Source: Spodoptera frugiperda (Eukaryota > Arthropoda > Insecta > Lepidoptera > Noctuidae). Taken from it: a stretch of DNA of 64,000 bases. The position numbers and the translations under genes were made by a program. A model generated the notes under the pieces. That model was given only the letters and a program-made list of their open reading frames with translations. It did not search any database and was not told the origin of the DNA. Shown here in pieces: positions 10,943 to 22,400 of this stretch (position 1 is the first letter of the stretch; every line of letters starts with the position of its first letter). Location: the NCBI RefSeq assembly GCF_023101765.2, contig NC_064225.1, positions 5,456,001 to 5,520,000 on the forward strand, given 5' to 3'.

Positions 10943-11705
10943 GGTTTCTTTCGACACCAGCAATTTATACTACGCTAAGTCCAAAAAGCGTACTTTACAG
11001 TAGAGGCGTTTAAAGGGAAAAACGTGATAACTTTTACATGAATTAAGATACTTTTTTGAAATTTGGTATGCTTAATATTTAATTTATTCATTGTAATATC
11101 TCATATTTATATTTCCTTAATTATTTATATTTTTTGATTTAGCGCAAGTTAGCCGTATATAAACGTATTTCATCAAAATTTTTTTACATCTTATACACGT
11201 CTAACTTATGTTAGCGTAGTGTAGTACGGGAGGTCGTAGTGCATGATCAATCATCTGATGCATATTTCAATATTTTTATAAAGAACATGTACTTACTTAC
11301 AAAAAGAATAGTCAACGTACGATTAATAAACTAATTAATACGTTAACACATAAGTATTTACTATGTAAAAGTCGCTAAGTCGTTCATTTTACAAACGAAC
11401 AAGTATACACACGAACGCACTAAACTACGCTAACTATGAGTTAGTGCAGTGTTGTACGGAGTTTGACCAAAGTGATCGTCGCGCACACTCCGCTAATAAT
11501 AGTTGGCGTAATATAAATCGAGTGATTTCAAAAAGTACCTTTACTTAGCGTTTTATAAGATTTGTAACTTTCTTATTTTTGCATATTTCTTCTCAATTTT
11601 TTTATGACGTACGTATACACACATTTTAAGCAACTTGGCATAAAAAAACGTTTTTTCCAAATTTCGAGTTAGCGTAGTATAAATTGCTGGTGTCGCTTTG
11701 AGACC
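10943..11705. mobile_element. non-autonomous DNA transposon with inverted termini
   Basis: The left end (10943-10981) and right end (11664-11705) are inverted repeats sharing CGACACCAGCAATTTATACT followed by ACGCTA. Subterminal sequence repeats the GTTAGCGTAGT / GTACGG theme on both strands (around 11213 and 11440). There is no transposase frame. It lies about 44 bases downstream of the splice donor of the 10761 exon. Confidence 0.7.
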
Positions 11706-11861
11706 ACAAGTTATTGTTATTTTAAACATAGTAATAAGTGTTTATTTATTTATTCAATAAGGTACATCAACACATAAAATACATTTTTTTAAATTATATG
11801 ACTGAGACAAATCTGTTATGTATATCTTTAACAGGTGTACATAACATTCACTGCATTTAAA

Positions 11862-12890
11862 TCTATACATATAATAAAATCGTAGAAAAGTGCTGTCTGT
11901 ACATTGAAAATAAAAATAAAAAAAATAGCAGGGGTTATTGTTATGTCGATGTCGAACCCAAAAATGTAATTAACTTTTTTTTTGTCTGTTTGTCTGTTTG
12001 TCTGTTTGTCTGTTTGTCTGTTTGTCTGTTCGTCTGTGCGCGCTAATCTCAGAAACGGCTGATCCGAGTTGGATGCGGTTTTCACGAAAATATTGTGGGA
12101 TGCTTAAATTTACATTTAGTGTTTGTTTCATGTCAATCGGTTCATAAATAAAAAAGTTATGTCAAATTAAAGAATCACGTCGAACATTCTATGCTTATAC
12201 CATCAATCTCCGCAACTATTTGACGGATTTGGTTGAAATTTGGTACAGATATAGTTTAGAACCTTAGAAAGGACATAGATATATTTTTATTTCAAAAATC
12301 AAAAAATAAAAATAAGAAATAAATTATTTATAAATAATTCTATGTCGATCGTTACACGACTTCGGTTCATGTTATTGTTTTAATTTATCGAAAAAAAGTA
12401 AATAAATAGTAAAAAGGTATGAAAAAAATAATATCAATATAATAAAACATTTAGTACAAAGAAAATGCTCTAACGGAGTATAGATAATTCTATGTCGATC
12501 GTTACACGACTTCGGTTCATTTTTTTTTAATTAGATTAGATTTAAGTCGTTTCTTTTAAATTATTTAGTTTAAGCTTGGTTATTATAGCATAGAGGATAG
12601 GTTGTAATATAGTTTCTTTTTTAATTGTTATAAATTCGTAATTCGTAGCTTTCTTTAGTTTTAAGTTAGTTTAAGTCCGTTTTTAAACTATTTTTTCAAT
12701 GCCCTAAGTGAGTATACATCTATTAAATTTAAACGCAGAGCTCATTATGTTGATTTTTGAAGAGTTCCCTGGAATATCTTCCACATCTCATTTTTGAAGA
12801 GATCCCGCGAGATCGGGAACTATGTGGTTAAAACCAAAAATTTGCCGGAAGTCACTATTACACGCGAACGAAGTCGCGGGCAAAAGCTAG
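11862..12890 (+). mobile_element. non-autonomous Helitron, copy 1 (internally deleted)
   Basis: The 5' end is TCTATACATATAATAAA after an A. The 3' end is GCGGGCAAAAGCTAG followed by T. This is the Helitron A|TC...CTAG|T arrangement, with a stem-loop (CGCGAACGAAGTCGCG, 12863-12878) 8 bases before the terminal CTAG. It contains about six tandem 8-bp CAGACAAA units (reverse sense) near 11982-12031 and a duplicated CGATCGTTACACGACTTC segment (near 12347 and 12495). Compared with the copies at 15298 and 51735 it lacks a central segment of several hundred bases. It encodes no Rep/helicase. Confidence 0.85.
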
Positions 12891-13260
12891 TTTAAACATA
12901 AAATAAAATAATGTTTTAGTATTAGTTAGGAAAATTACATTGAAGACAAAAATGAACGGAATTACACGGATACAAATAACAAAAAAAATAATAATAACAT
13001 AATTATTAAAATAAAAATACAGATGAAAAACTTGAACAAATTAGGCACCTATTTTTAACCGACTTTATAAACCTGAGACGAATCAAACACGTACAATACA
13101 CACTAACACCTCTTTAATAGGTCAAACAAGTTTACAACTAGTCTAATTATGCAAAAATACGCCGCGGAATATACTCTACATAGAACCGACGACATTTGAC
13201 ATTGAAATAAATTCAATGCAAAATATTCTTTACTATGATGATGTTAAGAGCTAAAATCAG

Positions 13261-13268
13261 TATAAAAA
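13261..13268 (+). promoter_or_regulatory. candidate TATA box of the lysozyme-like gene
   Basis: TATAAAAA lies 40 bases before the ATG at 13301. If used, the transcript would start only about 8-12 bases before the ATG, so the leader would be very short. It could be a chance match in AT-rich DNA. Confidence 0.35.
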
Positions 13269-13300
13269 GATAATTAATAGATACATTTACGTTCATAAAT

Positions 13301-13448
13301 ATGAGTAGAGTCATGTGGAGTGCACGTGTGTTTGTGTTTATCTGTTTTGTTTTGTATGTGGCCAGTGCTAAAAGATTTGAAACGCGATGTAAACTAGTGA
13401 GGGAGTTGCTTAAAATTGGAATGCCCAATGATATGTTTTTGGGACAAT
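13301..13448 (+). CDS. lysozyme-like gene, exon 1
   Basis: Encodes the signal peptide and mature N-terminus KRFETRCKLVRELLKIG, up to ...LGQ plus the first T of a Trp codon. The donor is GTAAGT at 13449. Compared with the usual K-x-F-T-R-C start it has one extra residue (Glu) before Thr. An in-frame Met5 is a possible alternative start; Met1 is chosen because it is the first ATG after the TATA-like box. Confidence 0.88.
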
Positions 13449-16400
13449 GTAAGTAACTGTGTGATTTCTTTTATAACTATTTCAATTATACATATTAAAT
13501 ACACTATATCTTTTTTTTATCTTTTATTTAAGGGGCTTTTCTCTATATCTATACTTAATACATAAAGCTAAAGAGTTTGTTTGTTTGAACGCGCTAATCT
13601 CCGGGACTACTGGTCCGATTTAAATAATTATTTTTGTGTTGTGTAGTGCATTTATCGAGGAAGGCTATAGGCTATAAAACATCACGCTATAAACAATAGG
13701 AGCCAAACAGAGCGGGTGAAACCGCGCGGAAGTAGCTGGTATTATAATAAAAATGAATCGCTCTTCGTTAGTTTCGCTAAAACTCGAAAACTGCGTAACC
13801 GATTTGGCTATATGTTTTTGTCTTGAATTATTAGTGGAAGTCCATGAACGGTTTAAGAGATGATAAAATAATGTTTGTGGTGGTATCAAATTTGCCTGGT
13901 CAGCTAATGTGTTATAAATAGTTATTTATATTATCGCTTACCACCAGCCAAGATTGGGGGAGCCATTATAACAGTAAAAAATTTAAGATTGTACTTTTTA
14001 TAATTATTATTTCTATTTGTTTATTTACCATATTAGTTCAATACCTTATAAAATATTTAATTAAAAATAAGTGAATTTTAATTGTAATTTTTTTATCTTT
14101 CTACGTGGAGGACTAAGGGAGAGGCCTTTGTTCAGCAGTGGACGTCTCTCGGCTGATGATGATGATGATGATGTTGAAGTAAATTTTAATATATAAAAAG
14201 CAGTAGCCCATCAGTAACCGGAGAAATCCAAGCTAGTTCAGGGCTCAAGATAGAGGAATTTCCGGACAATACGCGCCGTGTCCAGAAGTACTGCTTACTG
14301 CTTCATGTCCTTGACCAACCATGAAACGTTAACCTACTCAGGTGTTGGTCGAGGCTTTTTGCTATGAGGTCATTGGCATTATGTCATTCTACTGTGTCGT
14401 GGGTGCGTTTACAAACATACAAGTTTATATACCCGAAACAATTATTTGTGGATCACACAATGAATTGTTCCATGCGGGATTCCAATCCGCTATATGATGC
14501 ACTGTAGCCGATTGCCAAGCCAATGCGCCAACCGTGCAGTCAAACTATTGCCACCAAGAGTTTATAAAAGATACAGATTATGTTTTATTAGTGACTGCAA
14601 TAAATAAAATTTACGTCATTATTACAGTTGAATCTAAACCAGTTTACATAATGATTGCGCTAGGTTTCGATTCTAGGAAGGATAATTAATTACTATTAAA
14701 TTCGAGGAACAGCATATACCTAACCTAAAATGTCCTTTTAATAGTTCTACGTAAGATAGGTATCTAGAATTATTGAATTTGGGTACGCACCTACTAGATT
14801 TAACGCTATGTTTTTCCTTAATTTCTAGAACAGAGATTGCGAATCTTTACATTACAATACGCGCGATTTTAAATAAATGTTTTTTGAGAAGCTACATGTG
14901 TCAAGTTGTGGCTCTTTCCTCTAAAGACTACTACAGAATCAACTTGCACGATTCTCTCACATTATCCTTTATTTGACTTTCTGGACTTTAAGAGACTATG
15001 ATCTCTGAGTTTGTTTCGGCATTTCTTCTCAGAGTAGTCGGATAGGAAATGCCGGCCTCATCTAGTTTCAAAGATTGACCCGTAAAAGTGTTATTTTGTA
15101 ACCTACTTGCATCAAAATAATAATAACTCATCTAACTGTTTTAATACTGTGAATGTGGTGCATGTCTGTAATTGGCATAAGCACATGATCTTGTTTTTAT
15201 TAATGTTGGTGTTTATTCTGTTGACGTGCCTTAATAGTAATAAACAAATAAAGATTCAGAGTTACACAAACTCTGAATCTTTAATGTTATTAATTTACTA
15301 GCTTTTGCCCGCGACTTCGTTCGCGTGGAATAGTGAATTCCGGCAAATTTTTGGTTTTAACCACATAGTTCCCGATCTCGCGGGATCTCTTCAAAAATGA
15401 GATGTGGAAGATATTCCAGGGAACTCTTCAAAAATCAACATAATGAGCTCTGCGTTTGAATTTAATAGATGTATACTCACTTAGGGCATTGAAAAAATAG
15501 TTTAAAAACGGACTTAAACTAACTTAAAACTAAAGAAAGCTACGAATTACGAATTTATAACAATTAAAAAAGAAACTATATTACAACCTATCCTCTATGC
15601 TATAATAACCAAGCTTAAACTAAATAATTTAAAAGAAACGACTTTAATCTAATCTAATTAATTTATAAATTAGACTTACAATTTTATTAAAAAAACTAAC
15701 TACAGTAACTACTAATAATCGATATCAAACTAAACCTACGTTAAATAGTTTAACCAAAAAACCAGGAAAACCCAACAAATAAACTTATTAATTGACAAAT
15801 ACAACGAAACCAATTTAGAATATACGAAACAGCAGGACCACTACAGACAAATAATCATACGACTGATAATACACTTTTTCTACGATAGTACCGAAGCGCT
15901 CGGCCGATACCCAACCAAATGAATGTAACGAAACCATAGCGCGATCTATTTCGATCCCAACGCCATCTATCGAGGATAAAGACAACTTGGATTATTTATT
16001 TATACTCCGTTCGGGCATTTTCTTTGTACTAAAAGTTTAATTATATTGATATTATTTTTTTCATACCTTTTTACTATTTATTTACTTTTTTCGATGAATT
16101 AAAACAATAACATGAACCGAAGTCGTGTAACGATCGACATAGAATTATCTATACTCCGTTAGAGCATTTTCTTTGTACTAAATGTTTTATTATATTGATA
16201 TTATTTTTTTCATACCTTTTTACTATTTATTTACTTTTTTCGATGAATTAAAACAATAACATGAACCGAAGTCGTGTAACGATCGACATAGAATTATTTA
16301 TAAATAATTTATTTCTTATTTTTATTTTTTGATTTTTGAAATAAAAATATATCTATGTCCTTTCTAAGGTTCTAAACTATATCTGTACCAAATTTCAACC

Positions 16401-19400
16401 AAATCCGTCAAATAGTTGCGGAGATTAATGGTATAAGCATAGAATGTTCGACGTGATTCTTTAATTTGACATAACTTTTTTATTTATGAACCGATTGACA
16501 TGAAACAAACACTAAATGTAAATTTAAGCATCCCACAATATATTCGTGAAAACCGCATCCAACTCGGATCAGCCGTTTCTGAGATTAGCGCGCACAGACG
16601 AACAGACAAACAGACAAACAGACAAACAGACAAACAGACAAACAGACAAACAGACAAACAGACAAACAGACAAACAGACAAACAGACAAACAGACAAACA
16701 GACAAACAGACAAAAAAAAAGTTAATTACATTTTTGGGTTCGACATCGACATAACAATAACCCCTGCTATTTTTTTTATTTTTATTTTCAATGTACAGAC
16801 AGCACTTTTCTACGATTTTATTATATGTATAGATATCTGAAAATACCGACAGGTAAAGTACAGATTTTGTGATCAATGACAAATATTGTGCTGCATACCA
16901 TCAATGGCACGCGTGTCAATACCATTAGGTATGGGAGAGTCATGATTTGGCACAGATGGGTTAGCTTAGGTATGGGAGTACCCAATGCCATTTGGTGTGG
17001 GAGAGTCATGCTTCGGCACGGATGGGTTAGCTCGACCGGAGTACCGGCCACGGCCGCACCGAAAACTGACGTGAAATAACGCTTGCGTTGCGTTTCGTTG
17101 TGTGAGTGAGGTTACCGGGGGCCCAATTAACCCCTTTTCCAATTTTCCCTATCCGATTCTCCAACATCCCTTAAATTCCTAACCCCCAAAAGGCCGGCAA
17201 TGCACTTGTAACGCTTCTGGTGTTTCAGGTGTCTATTGGCGGTGGCGTCTAAACGATGACTAATATTACGTTACCCATTCTTAACTATGATGATCATATC
17301 ATAATTTATCAACACCTACAACACAGTACCAAACCTAGTATGGGGCAAGGTTAAAAAAAAACAAAATCAAATCTAGTTTATCTAGCTCTTCAAGACAAGA
17401 GTGATGTCACTACTTAGTAAGTTGTTAACTACTAAAATCTGACTAATTGACCTGTTTAATTGGTGTACAAGCAAAGCATTTATATATTAGACCTTGACCA
17501 ACTGGACCTTGAGGGTCGTGAGGTTAGAACCGTGTCAAAATACCAACTTCAAGTCGTTTGTGGTGCGAGTTCCAACTGAACATCTTGATAAGTTCCTCAA
17601 TACAGAGTTTTGGCCGAAGGACGTCATCTACCGATATCGTACGAATAATAAACCTTATACTGTCCTACTTACTAGACTGCCTCGTTGGCCGAGTGGTGGC
17701 AAGTGCGACTGCCGGGCAAGGGGTCCTCGTTCCATCCCCGGGTCTGGCGAAGTATTACTGGGCATTTTACTCAGTGGTAGCACGGAGTCTGGAAATGTGC
17801 CCGGTATATGGCAATAGGCTCACCACCTATTACATGGGACCATAATGTGCACCTCTGCCTACCCCTTCGGGGAATAAAGGCGTGACGCTATAAAAATACT
17901 GTCCTACTCAAAGTCATTAAATGATTACTTAAATTATACCTTAGTAAAGATTTTGTTCTGAAAACATTTGCTAAGGACAAGGTTAAGTAACCATTAAATG
18001 ACTGAGTACGTAGATAGTCTTCTAAAAAGTTACAGTACACCACTTTTCCTATATTTTCTTTTTTTTTGTAGAAGACTTGACGTAAAGTTGAATAAAATTA
18101 AAACAAAACATATTTTACATAATTTTTCATTATAAAAACTCTCAATGAGTACTAGAAAACGAATGAAAGTTGAAAAACTTAATTAGTAGCCCGAAGTTTT
18201 GCATAGAAGTGTGATTATGCGGTAAGTGCAATATTTAAGTCACGTAGCGACCTCTATAAATGTGTTTAGCATACATTATACCGTTATAATGCTCAGACAC
18301 GAACCTTTAAATATTTTAGTATTCAATGTTTTAAAAGGGACAAATAAAATGTAATAACCTTTACGTCTGCGATTTTGTCAAAAAATAGTTGATCATATCG
18401 CGCTATCAGAGTGTTTTTCCACCAGAGATGTGCTATGCTACGTAATTGTGGATGCGTTTAGCTTCCACCAATTATATTCATTGGTACATATAGCTTTAGC
18501 ACGGATGGAAACGGACTCAGCTAAGCTATGTTTTTTGACGTGACAACGTCTTAAATTAGGTTGCGGCTCGGAGTCACTCATGAAAAAGTGTAACGCCCGG
18601 TAACGTGACGATGAGTCACCGAACGAGAGAGAGGCCTGCCGGACCGGCGAATGCCTTGCGTCTCTCTCCCACTCAACTATGATCGGTCCGCCGCGCGCGC
18701 AGCACTAGAGAATTATTAGGCGCATTGAATCGGCGCGTGCGTGCTGCCTCTGTCTTTCTCGAGCGTTATAGTTAAAATTTGTGCAATCCTTATTTTCATT
18801 CAATTCCTTGTTCCTATTGTGCAATTTAATAATATTCATATCAATAAATATTCTACCGAGAAAAAGACGTTGTCACGTAAAATCTTCGCCCGTAAAACCG
18901 ACTTTACAGGCAACCATTTTTTATACGCAAAAGTTGCGTGCTACGGTGTGTTATGGATGGTTTCCCTACTATCAATACGTCGCATAGTCGAGCTGCCCTT
19001 CTTCCTTGCACAGGAACATGGCTTAGTTTCAGTGGAAATGGTCACATAGTTTCACAGCATAGCTATTACATATTCATAGCATAGCTACATAGCGCACCCC
19101 TGAAGGAAAACATCCATACAGTTTTCTTCTTTTTTTGGACGGTAAAATGATCAGAATAACTTCTCCCGCATGCTTTTCTAAGCGAGAGGGAGTGTCAGAC
19201 TCTTACACCCAAAAAACAAACAGGAAATATTCTTAAAAATACTTCCTAAAACCAGTATTTCATAGAAACCGATGTTAGAAACAAATGTACACAAGTCAAT
19301 TACAATTAAACTCCTAAATAAACCGCAAGTTTACTAAGTTTGGTTAAAGTTAACTTGAACTTTGGTCTTCTGGTGTATATTTAAAGTATCACCACTGACC

Positions 19401-22400
19401 AGTGACCGCACTCTAAGGTAATTTATAATGTATACTTCGCGGAATTTGTTGCCTGAAAAGCCTGAGTTTATGATGGGAAATAATGGGAATTATAAAGATC
19501 AATCTATACATAGATATTATAAAATTGTAGGAAAGTCAAATTGTATTTTTTTTCGTAGCGATTTTTTTTAGACGCGGGTTGTCATCCAATGATTTTTCCT
19601 CTCTTGAGTGAGGCGAGAGGGAGTCTCAGACTCTTACAGACTAAAAACCACCCCGTTACTACTCCTGCTTTTCTTTTTTCAAATTCTGCCAGACGACATT
19701 TTTCTAGTATAAGCTAGTCTTCAATAAACTCAATTAGAAATCTATTACTTTCTCATTAACTTATAGATTTTCTTAAAAATACCCCCTCTGCTATTGATCA
19801 CAAAGTCACTTTATTCTGACAAAATTAATTTAAATACGGAAAGTAAATATACGCCCCATACACATTAATAACCGATTTATTCGTTGAAGAGACTCAAAAG
19901 CAGCTCAATATATACAACTATGAAACATATCATCGTTTCTAAGTAAATGCATGCTCTTTGTAAACGTGGTACCAGTAGCTGAAATAGGTTAGTTCCTAGA
20001 AATATTCACCATCTCAACTACCTATTTATACTGACAAAGTCTAGCTATGATAATATTATTAAAGTAATTGCATAATATTAAACAAATTCGTTTTGATTTT
20101 CGTAGAATGTTTCCACATTTATTTCAACGGTATTTTTTTTTTGTTCAACAAAAACAGTTAGTATCAGTTTACTACTGGACTATTAGGTTGCTTTTCCATC
20201 AGAAATGTGCTATGCTACGTTGCTGTGGATGCGTTTGGTTTCTACCAATCGCGTTTATTGGTACACATAGCTTAGCGCTGGTTGAAACGAACTCAGTTAC
20301 GCTATGTTTTTTTATATGGAAAGATGTGAGCTATGGCTTCCCTACTATCGATACATCACAAACTGAGCATCTTCCTCGCGAAGCTACTTAGTTTCGGCGC
20401 ATTTTCATAGCACATCTTACTCGCGCACCTACATAGCTTAGTATCAGTAGAAACGGTCACTTTCACAGCTTAGTTAGACAACTAAATAAAGACAATTAGT
20501 CATCACAATGACAAATGTACTTTAGGTGTAATCACATCGTATGCATTTTATTATTTCTCCGAACTCATAATTAGATGCGGGATTTCCTAGTCAGAAGAAT
20601 AAGCGTGGGAATTATGAGTAACTTTTAATAAATGAATATCCTTGATCAGTCTATAGATTAGACATATAAAAATAGAATGTGTTTTTACACTGTTTTTAAC
20701 AAAACAAAATAAATGTCGTTATAAAACGCATAGCAAACTATTTAGTTATATGTGTGTCAAAACAAAAACAAGATACTAGATTTTATTTAAAATTTTCCTT
20801 AACTTGATTTCAAAGGCACAAAAGTTTGCCACGGTTAGAGTAATATGACGGCCTCACAGAAAACCGACGTGAAACGACGCTTGCGTTGTGTTTCGTTATG
20901 TGAGTGAGGTTAACAGCGGCCCAACTACTCTCTTTTCCAATCTTTCAAAGCCTAATTCCCCAACAATTCTTAAATTCCTGGCCGCCAAAGGGCCGGCAAC
21001 GCGCATGTAACGCTTCTGGTGTTTCAAGTGGCCATGGGCGGCGGCGATTGCTTGCTATTAGGTGATCCGTCTGTTCGTATACCGGCTTATTCCATTAAAA
21101 ACACAGCCACAGCCTCGAATCGGACCAGGAATAAACCATTGCAACTTCGATGGTTTTTCGTCTAACAATGGGATAGCTTTCCTCCTTTAAAAAAAGAATA
21201 TAGCAGTTCGACTACACGGCTGGTGCGGTGGCTGGGAAACTGGCTGCTGTGCAACGTGTAGCGGATTCGATTACCGCACGGAGCAACTCTTTGTGTGATT
21301 CACAAATTATTGTTGCAGGTCTGATGTGATTCAAAGTCAAAGCAATTATTTCAATTAATTCTAAATTAGGCACTTTTAAAAGGATGTGTATGTGAACTTG
21401 TATGTTGATAAACGCACCCACGACACAAGAGGAATTGCAAATGTAAGGCAACGTTTAAAAAAATCCAAACAATAACAAACTAAAAAAATACTCGAAACGA
21501 TACATCGAACATGATACATACTAAAATACATAAACCCACATGCATTGAAAAATCACACAATAGATAAACTCCGCAACGTACACAAGATTGACCTTGAACA
21601 TCTTCACAAAGGCCAATGACCTTGAAACTTTAGTTTTAAATATACCCCGAGGGCACAGACTCGCTTGTATTTATAAGTACTTTTGAAAAGGGTATTTTGT
21701 TAGAGAAGGCCTTAAGATTATAGAGAGCCCTTTTATCAAGCTATAAGTACATTCCTATTGATCCCTCAATTGTCCTTTTGTAGTATTAACTTGAGATAAA
21801 ATAAACTTTCAATACAATTCGTAGTTTTCGCTGCACCCTTGAGTGGAAATTAAAATATTAGGTTCATTTTCGACTGTGTGTATTTAGCTGAGCCTTTGTA
21901 TTTGCGCTCGGTGTATTTTATTTTAAAAACAATTCGCTTTGAAAAACTAAAAGTAACATTTATTTATTTTGTGTAGGTATTTGTTTGTTTTAGACTTTAT
22001 TGTATTTTAAGACCATAGTGGTTACGTATTTATGACTGAAATTGGGCATGATAAAAAAATTGCCTTTTTATTATTGTAAATTTCGTGAGACATACTAATT
22101 TACTTGTAATTTTTATTTTATCGGCTTTCTGACGTAACTGTTTGACGAGGAACTAGACTATTGTAGGGTAGCAGCGCGATAATCGCCGCGTCGTGTGTCG
22201 CAGAATGCTGCTCATTAATATGAGCCTCTAGCATGGTTTGAAACTAGTCAAGTTCCTCGTCAAACAGTTACGTGAGTAAACCGATAACATAATAATTAAA
22301 AAAATAGCCAGGGAAAAAATTCAATGCAAAAGCCAACTAGAATGCGAGTCTTACTGCACACCTTAATCATTACATAGTATAAAACAAAGTCACTTTCGCT

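Noticed and set aside
13531..13541. NF-kappaB-like GGGGCTTTTC site in intron 1
   Set aside because: One mismatch to the insect kappaB consensus, a single site, and located downstream of exon 1; expected by chance in 64 kb.
16484..16882. Open frames on both strands through the CAGACAAA array
   Set aside because: The 8-bp repeat is stop-free in several frames and gives low-complexity DKQTNRQT or CLSVCLFV repeats inside a Helitron; not genes.
17679..17750. Possible tRNA gene
   Set aside because: It has A- and B-box-like blocks, but the B box is damaged, no cloverleaf could be completed, and the body matches a SINE repeated many times here.
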